From NCBI GenBank assembly GCA_035701825.1, contig DASSRK010000036.1:1-64000 (forward strand): a stretch of 64,000 nt of DNA, read 5' to 3'. A program made the translations under genes and the position numbers. Under the pieces are notes generated by a model, which was not told where the DNA came from, did no database searches, and worked only from the letters and a program-made list of their open reading frames with translations. This DNA is from CADEED01 sp035701825. GTDB lineage: Bacteria > Pseudomonadota > Gammaproteobacteria > Steroidobacterales > Steroidobacteraceae. Below are positions 8,636 through 17,094 of the stretch, in pieces. Each line of letters opens with the position of its first letter. The stretch's first letter is position 1.

Positions 8636-10120
8636 TCAATCCTCGCGCGTGACGCGCAGGACTTCTTCGACGGTGGTTTCGCCGCGCAGCACCTTGTCGA
8701 GGCCATCGTCGCGGATCGAGGGCGTGAGCGTGCGCGCATAGCGTTCGAGCTCGTGCTCGGCCGCGCCGTCGTGGATCATGGTGCGCATCTGGTCGTCGAC
8801 CACCACCAGCTCGTAGATGCCCGTGCGGCCGCGGAAGCCGTTGCCCGTGTCACTGGGGCGATACAGCGTCGGCGATGGTTCGTTCGGGCCGAGGCCGAGG
8901 AGGCGGCGCTCGTATTCGCCCGCCTCGAACGCCTGCTTGGTGTCGGGATTCAGCGTGCGCACCAGGCGCTGCGCGATCACGCCGATCAGCGAGGACGACA
9001 GCAGGAACGGCTCGATGCCCATGTCGCGCAGGCGCGTGACCGCGCCGACCGCGGTATTGGTGTGGAGCGTGCTCAGCACCAGGTGGCCGGTGAGCGACGC
9101 CTGTACCGCGATCTGCGCGGTCTCGAGGTCGCGGATTTCGCCGACCATCACCACGTCCGGGTCCTGGCGCAGGATGGCGCGCAGGCCGCGCGCGAAGGTC
9201 ATGTCGACCTTGGTGTTGACCTGGGTCTGGCCGATCCCGTCGATGTAGTACTCGATCGGATCCTCGACCGTCATGATGTTCTGCGTGTTGTCGTTCAGGT
9301 GCTCGAGGCCGGCATAGAGCGTCGTGGTCTTGCCGGAACCCGTCGGGCCGGTGACCAGGATGATGCCGTGCGGCTTGCTGAACAGGTCCGCGATCATTTC
9401 CTCGGTCTTCGGGTCCATGCCGAGCGCCGACAGCTTCAGGCGGCCGGCCTGCTTGTCGAGGATACGCATCACCACGCGTTCGCCATGTCCCGACGGAATG
9501 GTCGAGACGCGCACGTCCACCGAGCGGCCGGCGATGCGCAGGCTGATGCGCCCGTCCTGCGGCAGGCGCTTCTCGGCGATGTCGAGCTTCGACATGACCT
9601 TGATGCGCGAAACCACGAGCGGCGCCACCGCGCGCTTGCTGGTGAGTACCTCGCGCAGCACGCCGTCCACGCGGAAGCGCACCACCAGGCGGTTCTCGAA
9701 CGGCTCGACGTGGATGTCCGAGGCGTTCTCCTTGACCGCCTGGGTGAGCACCGCGTTGATCAGGCGGATGATGGGCGCGTCGTCCTCGCTCTCGAGCAGG
9801 TCGGCCTGTTCGGGGATGTCCTGCGCCAGGTGCTGCAGGTCGGTGGATTCCTCCACGCCGGTTGCGGCTTCCATGGCGTCGTTTCCGGCTTCGTACGCGA
9901 GCCGCAGCAGCGAATCGAACTGCTCTTCAGGCACCTTCTCCAGCTTGAGCGGCACGCCCAGATAGCGGCGCACCTCGGCGACCGCCAGGGGCGGCGCGCC
10001 GGGCCGGTAGACGCACTCGGCGATGCCTTCGTGCACGCGGCGCACGAGCACTCCGTGGCGCTTGGCAAATGCAAAGCCGACGCGCTTGGGAGCCTGTTCG
10101 GCCGTGACGCCGTCGCTCAT
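8636..10120 (-). CDS. gspE: GspE, type II secretion ATPase lacking the zinc tetracysteine motif
   Basis: This is the cytoplasmic hexameric ATPase that powers the T2SS pseudopilus. The 494-residue protein has an N-terminal GspE domain, Walker A GPTGSGKTTT (258-267), an Asp box around ASDIHVEP, Walker B VVMVGEIRD (323-331) and a His box LSTLHTNTA. Where homologues carry two CxxC pairs binding zinc, this protein reads NPDT (391-394) and PSDTGN (422-427); its only cysteine is Cys36. Flanking sequence (LVRTL and FRGRTGIYEL) is well kept, so the alignment is not in doubt. It overlaps gspD by four bases (ATGA). Confidence 0.96.
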   Translation of the reverse strand: MSDGVTAEQAPKRVGFAFAKRHGVLVRRVHEGIAECVYRPGAPPLAVAEVRRYLGVPLKLEKVPEEQFDSLLRLAYEAGNDAMEAATGVEESTDLQHLAQDIPEQADLLESEDDAPIIRLINAVLTQAVKENASDIHVEPFENRLVVRFRVDGVLREVLTSKRAVAPLVVSRIKVMSKLDIAEKRLPQDGRISLRIAGRSVDVRVSTIPSGHGERVVMRILDKQAGRLKLSALGMDPKTEEMIADLFSKPHGIILVTGPTGSGKTTTLYAGLEHLNDNTQNIMTVEDPIEYYIDGIGQTQVNTKVDMTFARGLRAILRQDPDVVMVGEIRDLETAQIAVQASLTGHLVLSTLHTNTAVGAVTRLRDMGIEPFLLSSSLIGVIAQRLVRTLNPDTKQAFEAGEYERRLLGLGPNEPSPTLYRPSDTGNGFRGRTGIYELVVVDDQMRTMIHDGAAEHELERYARTLTPSIRDDGLDKVLRGETTVEEVLRVTRED

Positions 10121-12246
10121 TTCGGCTGCTGCTGCTGCTGCTGCGGCTGCGCTGGTGGGGGCGTCTGCGGCGCACCGTCGGGCCCGACCGGGGCAGGCAC
10201 GCCCTGCTGCGGCGTCGCCGCCGGCGGCGGAATGGGCGGCAGCCGCGGCTCGGGCGTGTAGGGCAGCAGCGGCAGGATTTCGGACTTGGGCCGGCCGGTC
10301 TTTTCCTGTTCGCCGCGGATGTAGTTGTACTTGGCGTCGGTCTCGATGGCGGCCGCGACTCCATCGCGCAGGATCTTCGGGCGGATGAACACCATCAGGT
10401 TGTTCTTCTGGACGTTGCGACTGCGGGTCTTGAACAGCGCGCCCACCACCGGGATGCGCCCGAGGTAGGGAACGCGCTGCTCCCCGCGCTGCTCGCCGTC
10501 CTGGATCAGGCCGCCGAGCACCACGATGCCGCCGTCCTCGATCAGCACGTTGGTGCTGATGGTTCGCTTGTTGGTGATGGCGCTGTTGGCATCGCCCGTG
10601 GTCCCGGACAGCGCCGAGCTCTCGATCTCGATCTTGAGCTGGACCAGCGCGCCGCCTTCGTTGACCTGCGGCGTGATCTTGAGAATCGTGCCGACTTCCT
10701 GGCGCTGCACCGTGGTGAACGGGTTCACTTCACCATTGGTGCCGCCGGTGCCGGTGCTGGCGTAAGAGCCGGTGATGAAGGGAACTTCCTGCGCCACCTT
10801 GAGCTGCGCTTCCTGGTTGTCCATGGTCACCGCGGAAGGCGTCGCGATCAGGTTGGTGTTCGAGTCACCCTGCAGCGCGCGGATCATCGCGGCGAAGTTC
10901 ACGCCGGTGGCCGCCACGCGGCCCACGCCAAACGTGGTGCCGGTCGGAACCTGCGCGGGCGTGATCGCATCCGGGTTGGCGGCTCCCGCGGCCAGCTGCG
11001 CGAGGTTCACGCCGCCGACCGGCGAATTGAACAGCCCGGCGGGCACCTTGTTGCCGTCCGAATCCTGCGACCACACGGCCCAGTTCACGCCCAGCTCGGC
11101 GTCCTTCTTGACCTGCACGTCCACGATGATCGCTTCGACCAGCACCTGCGCGCGGCGGATATCCAGCTTGTCGACCACCGCCAGCAGGGAACGCATGACC
11201 TTGGCCGGCGCGGTGATGACCAGCGCGTTGGTCTCGGGTTCGGCCCAAATGGTGGTGGAGCGGTCGGCGCTCGCCGCCACGCCGCCACCGCCGGCGCCGC
11301 CCGCGGCCTGCGGGCCGCCGGTGATCGCGACGGTCGCGCTGATCTGTTCCTTGAGCTTGGTGGCTATCTTCTCGGCGTCGGCGAACTGCAGGTAGCGCAC
11401 CTGCGTGTCGCCGCCGTTGTCGAGCGGCGTGTCGAGGTGCGCCACCAGTGCCTTGATACGCAGGCGCGCGCCCTTGTCGCCGCCGATGAGCACGCTGTTC
11501 GAGCGATCGTCGGCGATGATGCGGGTGGGGGAGGCGCCGCCGCCTTCGGCGGCCTGCGCCTGCTGGTAGAAGGTGTTGACCACGCGCACGACTTCGGCCG
11601 CCGACGCGTGCTGCAGGTTGATGATGTCGACCTCGTTGTCGCCCTGCTGGTCGATGCGCCGGATGATGCGCATCACGCGCGCGACGTTCGAGGCGCGATC
11701 GGAGAGGATCAGGATGTTGCCCGGCGGGTAGGCGGCCATGTGTGCCGCCTGCGGCATCAGCGGGCGCAGCACCGGCACCAGCTGCGCGGCGTTGACGTTC
11801 TCCACCGCGATGACCTGGGTGATCAGCTCGTCCGACCCCGACTTCACGCGGTCGGGCAGGTCGATGTTGGGCATCTGCCGCGCGTTCGCGTCGGGCAGCA
11901 CCTTGATGATGCCGCCGGATTCCACCGCGACGAACTGGTGGACCTGCAGCAGCGCGAGGAACGCCTCGTAGAATGCGGCCGGCGTCATCGGCGTCTGCGA
12001 CAGCATGGTGACCTGCGCACGCACGCGCGGATCGGGGATGATGGTCTTGCCGGTCACCTGCGCCACGGCCTCGATCACCTGGCCGATTTCGACGTCGCGG
12101 AAGTTAGGCGTGATGCGCTGTCCGTTGTTCTGCGCGCTGACGATGCCGGTGGCGGTGAACGCCAGCATCGCCGCCACCAGGGCCGCGCGGAAATTTGATC
12201 GCGTCGTTACCGTCATTACTGTGGATACCCGGGACTTGTTATTCAT
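10117..12246 (-). CDS. gspD: GspD, type II secretion outer-membrane secretin
   Basis: GspD forms the outer-membrane channel of the T2SS. The 709-residue precursor has a signal peptide that ends near VSAQNN. An N0 domain (ITPNFRDVEIGQVIEAVAQVTGK) and several N1-N3 repeats follow, then the secretin core with VPYLGRIPVVGALFKTRS and NLMVFIRPKIL. The tail is proline/glutamine rich and ends in a run of glutamines. No lipobox is seen, so targeting may need a pilotin encoded elsewhere. It lies 13 bases after gspC and overlaps gspE in ATGA. Confidence 0.96.
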   Translation of the reverse strand: MNNKSRVSTVMTVTTRSNFRAALVAAMLAFTATGIVSAQNNGQRITPNFRDVEIGQVIEAVAQVTGKTIIPDPRVRAQVTMLSQTPMTPAAFYEAFLALLQVHQFVAVESGGIIKVLPDANARQMPNIDLPDRVKSGSDELITQVIAVENVNAAQLVPVLRPLMPQAAHMAAYPPGNILILSDRASNVARVMRIIRRIDQQGDNEVDIINLQHASAAEVVRVVNTFYQQAQAAEGGGASPTRIIADDRSNSVLIGGDKGARLRIKALVAHLDTPLDNGGDTQVRYLQFADAEKIATKLKEQISATVAITGGPQAAGGAGGGGVAASADRSTTIWAEPETNALVITAPAKVMRSLLAVVDKLDIRRAQVLVEAIIVDVQVKKDAELGVNWAVWSQDSDGNKVPAGLFNSPVGGVNLAQLAAGAANPDAITPAQVPTGTTFGVGRVAATGVNFAAMIRALQGDSNTNLIATPSAVTMDNQEAQLKVAQEVPFITGSYASTGTGGTNGEVNPFTTVQRQEVGTILKITPQVNEGGALVQLKIEIESSALSGTTGDANSAITNKRTISTNVLIEDGGIVVLGGLIQDGEQRGEQRVPYLGRIPVVGALFKTRSRNVQKNNLMVFIRPKILRDGVAAAIETDAKYNYIRGEQEKTGRPKSEILPLLPYTPEPRLPPIPPPAATPQQGVPAPVGPDGAPQTPPPAQPQQQQQQPK

Positions 12247-12259
12247 GGGATCGTCGGCG

Positions 12260-13216
12260 TCATTCGTTCCCGGGATTGACCTCGGGAGGCGCCTGTTCCG
12301 GGATCATGCCATCAGGGCTCGTTCCCAGCTGCTCGGCTTCGGTGGCGATCTGGGAAATGTTCAATACCAGGTCCTGCTGGCGCCCGTTGCGGGTCACGCT
12401 GACCCGGGCCTCGGTCGAGGAGTTCAGGGTGGCGAAGATCTCCTGGGCGCGATCCTTGTCGTCGAGCGGCGTGCCATTGATCGCCGTCACCAGGTCGCCG
12501 GCGCGCAGGCCGAGGCGAGCGAAGGCCTGGCGGTTCGCGCCGGGATATACCCGGAAGCCGCGCATTTTGCCGCCGGCGAACACGGGCTGGGGCCGCAGGA
12601 CCTGTCCGATGACCCCCGGATCCTCGCTGACCAGCCTGCGCATGCGCTCGAGCTGCGCGTCGGAAGAATTCGCGGCGACCGGCGGCGGAGGCGGGGCCTC
12701 GCCCATCCCGGCGGAGCGGCGGGGCAGGAGCACGGATTCGAGGACGCCGTTGCGATTGATGATGGCGCGGTCCGGATAAACCGAGTCCAGCAGCGCACCT
12801 CCGGGAACCGGTTGACCGACGGAGACCACTTTTGCGGCCGCGGCGCTTTCTCCGATGATGGCCATTCCTTCCTTGGGGTCGGGTGTCGCCAGCACTCCCG
12901 CCAGCACCAGCGGCATGCTGGTGGGTTGGGCGTTGGCGGCGTCGCCCTGTGTGTTCTGCACGACAGCATTGCCGAATAGATGGGCGTTGACGAGTGCGCC
13001 GATGTCCAGCGTCTGGCCGGGTGGCGCGGCGGCCACAGGTGGAGGCGCTGTCTGACGGCTGCGTGTGCTCAAACCGACCACGATGAACGCCAACTGCGCG
13101 GCTACGCCCAGTGCGAGGATGAAGGTGACGATCTGGGGTGCGCGCGCGAGCGCCGCGGAGCGCCAGTCGCTTCCGCCGCCAGCGCTCGAAGACCAGATGT
13201 TCGCCGCCATTTCCAT
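12260..13216 (-). CDS. gspC: GspC, type II secretion inner-membrane coupling protein with PDZ domain
   Basis: GspC connects the T2SS inner platform to the secretin. The 318-residue protein has a short cytoplasmic start and one membrane span (about 29-49, IVTFILALGVAAQLAFIVVGL without its last residues). A proline-rich linker and the HR domain (LVLAGVLATPDPKEGMAIIGE) follow. The C-terminal PDZ domain includes ARLGLRAGDLVTAINGTPL. Either of two nearby ATGs (residues 1 or 3) may be used. It is the first gene of gspCDEF. The pseudopilin genes gspG-K and gspL-N are not in this window. Confidence 0.92.
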   Translation of the reverse strand: MEMAANIWSSSAGGGSDWRSAALARAPQIVTFILALGVAAQLAFIVVGLSTRSRQTAPPPVAAAPPGQTLDIGALVNAHLFGNAVVQNTQGDAANAQPTSMPLVLAGVLATPDPKEGMAIIGESAAAAKVVSVGQPVPGGALLDSVYPDRAIINRNGVLESVLLPRRSAGMGEAPPPPPVAANSSDAQLERMRRLVSEDPGVIGQVLRPQPVFAGGKMRGFRVYPGANRQAFARLGLRAGDLVTAINGTPLDDKDRAQEIFATLNSSTEARVSVTRNGRQQDLVLNISQIATEAEQLGTSPDGMIPEQAPPEVNPGNE

Positions 13217-13290
13217 GATGATACGTTTCGCTCCACAACAGCCTCAAGCGCTTGTTTCGTCTTGGTTAACCGACACCGACGCGCATGCAC

Positions 13291-13319
13291 TTGTGTTGCC
13301 AATCGACGACCCCTATAAA
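13291..13319 (+). promoter_or_regulatory. clpS promoter, predicted to give a leaderless mRNA
   Basis: TTGTGT (13291-13296) and TATAAA (13314-13319) are spaced by 17 bases. The clpS ATG begins at 13328, only eight bases after the -10 box, so transcription would start at or one base before the start codon. There is no ribosome binding site between them. This is the expected layout for a leaderless transcript. Confidence 0.65.
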
Positions 13320-13327
13320 GGTCGCCA

Positions 13328-13657
13328 ATGCCCAGTTCCGAAATCGAACGCCCCGATCACGGGGGCGCGGGCCTCGCAGTCGAAGAAGCCGAGCCCAAGA
13401 CCAAGCAGCCGCCCTTATATCAGGTGGTGCTGCTCAACGACGACTACACCCCGATGGAGTTCGTCGTGGATGTGCTCGAGAAGTTCTTCCGCATGGACCG
13501 CACCACGGCCACGCGCGTCATGCTCGAGGTTCACACGCAGGGCAAGGGTATCTGCGGCGTGTTTACCTTCGAAATCGCTGAAACCAAAGTGGCATTGGTG
13601 ACCTCTTATGCTCGTGACCATCACCACCCGTTGATGTGCACGCTCGAAGAGGCCTGA
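13328..13657 (+). CDS. clpS: ClpS, N-degron adaptor of ClpAP
   Basis: ClpS binds proteins with destabilising N-terminal residues and hands them to ClpAP. The 109-residue protein has a variable acidic N-terminal tail. The conserved core follows: YQVVLLNDDYTPMEFVVDVL, FFRMDRTTATRVMLEVH and GKGICGVFTFEIAETK. The motifs forming the pocket for the N-terminal side chain (NDDYTPM and the VML region) are intact. clpA follows after 27 bases, and aat, which makes N-degrons, is close by. Confidence 0.97.
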   Translation: MPSSEIERPDHGGAGLAVEEAEPKTKQPPLYQVVLLNDDYTPMEFVVDVLEKFFRMDRTTATRVMLEVHTQGKGICGVFTFEIAETKVALVTSYARDHHHPLMCTLEEA

Positions 13658-13684
13658 GTCACTAACGGCCGAGAGGTTGCCCAG

Positions 13685-15961
13685 GTGTTATCGCAAGAGC
13701 TCGAATTCTGCCTGAACGACGCCTTTGCCAAGGCGCGTGATGCTCGTCATGAATTCCTCACGGTCGAACACCTGCTGCTGTCCATCCTCGACACGCCAAA
13801 GGTGCGCGAAATCCTCCGGGCGTGCGGCGCGGACATCAATCGCCTGCGCGACTCGCTGAACGACCACCTCGACCGCACCACGCCGCGCCTGCCCAATGAC
13901 GAGGACCGCGAAGTCCAGCCGACGCTCGGCTTCCAGCGCGTGCTGCAGCGTGCGGTGTTCCACGTCCAGTCCTCCGGCAAGAAGGAAGTGGGCGTGGCCA
14001 ACGTGCTCATCGCCATCTTCAGCGAGAAGCAGAGCCACGCGGTCCACCTGCTGAACCGCGCCGAGGTCACGCGCCTCGACGTGGTCAACTTCGTCTCGCA
14101 CGGCCTTTCGAAGATCGCCGAGGAAAAAACCGGCAAGGAAGAGACGGCCGCCGAGACCGATCGCGAAGGCGACGGCGGCAGCGCGCTCGACAAGTACACC
14201 AGCAACCTCAACCAGCTCGCGCAGGACGGCAAGATCGACCCGCTGATCGGCCGCGCGCTCGAGGTGGAACGCACCATCGAGATCCTGTGCCGGCGCCGCA
14301 AGAACAACCCGCTGTACGTGGGCGAGGCGGGCGTGGGCAAGACCGCGATCGCGGAAGGCCTCGCGCGCATGATCGTCGAGGGCAAGGTCCCCGACGTGCT
14401 GTCGGATTGCACTATCTACTCGCTCGACATGGGCTCGTTGATCGCCGGCACCAAGTACCGCGGCGACTTCGAGAAGCGGCTCAAGAGCGTGATCGCCGAG
14501 TTGAAGAAGCAACCCGGCGCGATCCTGTTCATCGACGAGATCCACACCGTGATCGGCGCGGGCGCCGCCTCGGGTGGCGTCATGGACGCCTCGAACCTCA
14601 TCAAGCCGGTGCTGACCAACGGCGAACTGCGCTGCATCGGGTCCACCACCTACCAGGAATACCGCGGCATCTTCGAGAAGGACCACGCGTTGGCGCGTCG
14701 TTTCCAGAAGATCGACGTGGTCGAGCCGACGGTGGCCGAGACCGTCGACATCCTCATGGGACTCAAGCCGCGCTTCGAGCAGCACCACGGCGTCGCGTAT
14801 TCCAGCGATGCGATCCGCGCGGCGGCGGAGCTGGCCGCGCGTCACATCAATGAACGCCACATGCCCGACAAGGCGATCGACGTGGTGGACGAGGCGGGCG
14901 CGCGACTGCGCCTCAAGCCGGCCAACGAGCGCGAGCCTTCGGTCGAGGTGAAGCACATCGAGGACGTGGTGGCGCGCATGGCGCGCATCCCCGCCAAGAG
15001 CGTGTCGCAGTCCGACAAGGAAGTGCTGCGCAGCCTCGAGCGCAACCTCAAGCTGGTCATCTACGGGCAGGACAAGGCCATCGAATCGCTGGCCTCGGCC
15101 ATCAAGATGGCGCGCTCGGGACTCGGCGACCAGCGCAAGCCGGTCGGCAGCTTCCTGTTCGCGGGACCTACCGGCGTCGGCAAGACCGAGGTCACGCGCC
15201 AGCTCGCCATCGCCATGGGGATCGAGTTCATCCGCTTCGACATGTCGGAGTACATGGAGCGGCACACCGTGTCGCGCCTGATCGGCGCGCCGCCGGGATA
15301 CGTGGGCTTCGACCAGGGCGGGCTGCTCACCGAGGCCATCTCGAAGCACCCGCATTGCGTCCTGCTGCTCGACGAGGTCGAGAAGGCGCACCCGGATGTA
15401 TTCAACCTGCTGCTGCAGGTGATGGACCACGGCACGCTCACCGATAACAACGGCCGCAAGGCGGACTTCCGCCATGTGATCATCGTCATGACCACGAACG
15501 CGGGCGCCTTCGAGATGAACCGCGCTTCCATCGGCTTCGTGCAGCAGGACAACGCCTCCGACGGCGCCGAGGCCATCAAGCGGCTGTTCTCGCCCGAGTT
15601 CCGCAACCGTATCGACGCCATCATCCAGTTCGCGCCGCTCGACATGCCGGTGATCGAGCGCGTGGTGGACAAGCTCATCGTCGAGGTCGAGGCCCAGCTC
15701 GAGAAGAAGGGCGTGTCCATCGTGCTCGACGACGCGGCGCGTCGCTGGCTGGCGGAGAAGGGCTATGACCCGAAGATGGGTGCGAGGCCCATGGCGCGGC
15801 TGATCCAGGAACAGATCAAGCGGCCGCTCGCCGAGGAACTGCTGTTCGGCAAGCTGGCGGCGGGCGGCACGGTGAAGATCGGCGTCAGCGCCGACGGCAA
15901 GGAGCTCAAGCTCGAGTCGCTTCCCACCGATACCCCCGCCTTGCCCGCGACCTTGCAGTGA
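13685..15961 (+). CDS. clpA: ClpA, ATPase subunit of the ClpAP protease
   Basis: ClpA is the AAA+ unfoldase that feeds substrates into ClpP. The 758-residue protein has an N-terminal Clp repeat domain (ELEFCLNDAFAKARDARHEF) and two AAA modules. Walker A loops lie at 213-220 (GEAGVGKT) and 494-501 (GPTGVGKT). The ClpP-binding IGF-type loop is present as SIGFVQQ near 617. The start is GTG at 13685, with GAGAGG at 13670-13675. The stop TGA is the first base of a large inverted repeat containing the terminator shared with infA. Confidence 0.97.
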   Translation: MLSQELEFCLNDAFAKARDARHEFLTVEHLLLSILDTPKVREILRACGADINRLRDSLNDHLDRTTPRLPNDEDREVQPTLGFQRVLQRAVFHVQSSGKKEVGVANVLIAIFSEKQSHAVHLLNRAEVTRLDVVNFVSHGLSKIAEEKTGKEETAAETDREGDGGSALDKYTSNLNQLAQDGKIDPLIGRALEVERTIEILCRRRKNNPLYVGEAGVGKTAIAEGLARMIVEGKVPDVLSDCTIYSLDMGSLIAGTKYRGDFEKRLKSVIAELKKQPGAILFIDEIHTVIGAGAASGGVMDASNLIKPVLTNGELRCIGSTTYQEYRGIFEKDHALARRFQKIDVVEPTVAETVDILMGLKPRFEQHHGVAYSSDAIRAAAELAARHINERHMPDKAIDVVDEAGARLRLKPANEREPSVEVKHIEDVVARMARIPAKSVSQSDKEVLRSLERNLKLVIYGQDKAIESLASAIKMARSGLGDQRKPVGSFLFAGPTGVGKTEVTRQLAIAMGIEFIRFDMSEYMERHTVSRLIGAPPGYVGFDQGGLLTEAISKHPHCVLLLDEVEKAHPDVFNLLLQVMDHGTLTDNNGRKADFRHVIIVMTTNAGAFEMNRASIGFVQQDNASDGAEAIKRLFSPEFRNRIDAIIQFAPLDMPVIERVVDKLIVEVEAQLEKKGVSIVLDDAARRWLAEKGYDPKMGARPMARLIQEQIKRPLAEELLFGKLAAGGTVKIGVSADGKELKLESLPTDTPALPATLQ

Positions 15962-16098
15962 GACGGTGCCGGAGCATGCATTCCGGCATAACTCCCCAGG
16001 CGGCCGCGTCCCGCAAATGAAAAAGCCCCCGAAACGGGGGCCTTCTTCGACAAGGGGCAATCCAGAGTTATGCCGGAATGCATGCTCCGGCACCGTCT
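15961..16098. repeat. 34-bp perfect inverted repeat around a terminator (REP-like pair)
   Basis: The arms 15961-15994 and 16065-16098 are exact reverse complements over 34 bases, separated by 70 bases. Each arm is itself nearly palindromic: in the left arm TGCCGGA (15967-15973) can pair with TCCGGCA (15982-15988) around an eight-base loop. This resembles a pair of REP elements in inverted orientation. The repeat fills almost exactly the space between the clpA stop and the infA stop. A rho-independent terminator lies in its centre. Confidence 0.85.
16020..16041 (-). terminator. rho-independent terminator between clpA and infA
   Basis: The stem GCCCCCG / CGGGGGC with loop AAA occupies 16025-16041. 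On the minus strand it is followed by TTTTTCATTT, a good termination tract for infA. On the plus strand it is followed by CTTCTTC, so it may also stop clpA transcripts. Confidence 0.85.
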
Positions 16099-16100
16099 AG

Positions 16101-16319
16101 CTATCTTCCTCGGTAGACGATGCGGCCCTTGGAAAGATCGTACGGGGTCATTTCCACCGTGACCTGGTCGCCGGTGAGGATGCGAATGTAGTTTTTGCGC
16201 ATCTTCCCGGAAATATGCGCCGTCACCACGTGCCCGGTCTTCAACTTCACCCGGAACGTGGTGTTAGGCAAAGTCTCGATGACTTCGCCTTCCATCTGGA
16301 TCGCATCTTCTTTCGACAT
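16101..16319 (-). CDS. infA: translation initiation factor IF-1
   Basis: IF-1 is an S1-like OB-fold protein that binds the ribosomal A site during initiation. The 72-residue length is exactly typical. The sequence MSKEDAIQMEGEVIETLPNT and the motifs GHVVTAHISGKMRKNYIRIL and GDQVTVEMTPYDL are diagnostic. A longer frame upstream is not used, since homologues start at MSKED. The gene lies between clpA (convergent) and aat, the order found in many gammaproteobacteria. Confidence 0.98.
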   Translation of the reverse strand: MSKEDAIQMEGEVIETLPNTTFRVKLKTGHVVTAHISGKMRKNYIRILTGDQVTVEMTPYDLSKGRIVYRGR

Positions 16320-16385
16320 CCGTAACCTGTGGGGACCCTCGAAGGCGGCGAATTCTGCCAGAAAAGCAGCGTTCGTGAGCAAGTT

Positions 16386-17087
16386 TCAGGCGGCTGAAAA
16401 CAAGGGAACGTCGGGTCCCCTGGCGGCCTCGGCCACCCGTGCGCTGAATTCGGCGCGGCTCAGTGGGCGGCTGCCGAGCGAGCGCAAATGAGGGGTAGGC
16501 AGCTGGCAGTCGATCAGTTGGAGTCCTGCAACGAGCGCGCGTTGCACGAGATGGGCGAGCGCGACCTTCGACGCGTCACGTTCGCGGCTGAACATCGACT
16601 CGCCGAAGAACATCCGGCCCAGGAGCACGCCATACAACCCGCCCACGAGGCGTCCCTCGAGCCTGACCTCGACACTGTGAGCATGTCCCCGCTCATGCAG
16701 GCGGCAATAGGCCGCGTGCATCTCGCTGGTGATCCAGGTGCCGGTGGAGTTCTCGCGGCGCGCGGCGCAGGCCGTCACCACCTCGGCGAACTCGCGATCG
16801 AATGTCACTTCAAAGCCGCGATTTCGCAATGTTTTCGAGAGGCTGCGCGAGCATTTGAATTCGACGGGAAGCAGCACTTCGCGCGGATTGGGCGACCACC
16901 AGAGCACCGGCTGTCCAGCGGAGTACCACGGGAAGATGCCGCGCCGGTATGCGGCCAGCAGCCGCTCCGGCGAAAGATCGCCTCCCGCCGCGAGCAGGCC
17001 CTCGGGCTCGTCCAGCGCCTGGTCGAGCGGCGGAAACCATTCACGATCCCCGTCGGGCGTGAGCCAGGTGATGGTCTTGTTGTTCAC
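16386..17087 (-). CDS. aat: leucyl/phenylalanyl-tRNA--protein transferase
   Basis: Aat attaches Leu or Phe from aminoacyl-tRNA to proteins beginning with Arg or Lys. This creates the N-degrons that ClpS recognises. With the GTG start at 17087 the product has 233 residues, close to the 234 of E. coli. Conserved blocks are FPPLDQALDEPEGLLAAGGDL, YRRGIFPWYSAGQPVLWWSP, FGESMFSRERDASK and LIDCQLPTPHLRSLG. It neighbours infA and the clpS-clpA pair, so synthesis and recognition of the N-degron are encoded together. Confidence 0.96.
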   Translation of the reverse strand: MNNKTITWLTPDGDREWFPPLDQALDEPEGLLAAGGDLSPERLLAAYRRGIFPWYSAGQPVLWWSPNPREVLLPVEFKCSRSLSKTLRNRGFEVTFDREFAEVVTACAARRENSTGTWITSEMHAAYCRLHERGHAHSVEVRLEGRLVGGLYGVLLGRMFFGESMFSRERDASKVALAHLVQRALVAGLQLIDCQLPTPHLRSLGSRPLSRAEFSARVAEAARGPDVPLFSAA

Positions 17088-17094
17088 CCGGTGC

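Noticed and set aside
13688..16093. 801-residue open frame antisense to clpA
   Set aside because: It is a shadow frame caused by GC-rich third codon positions. clpA on the other strand is intact and recognisable, and the antisense product has no known domain.
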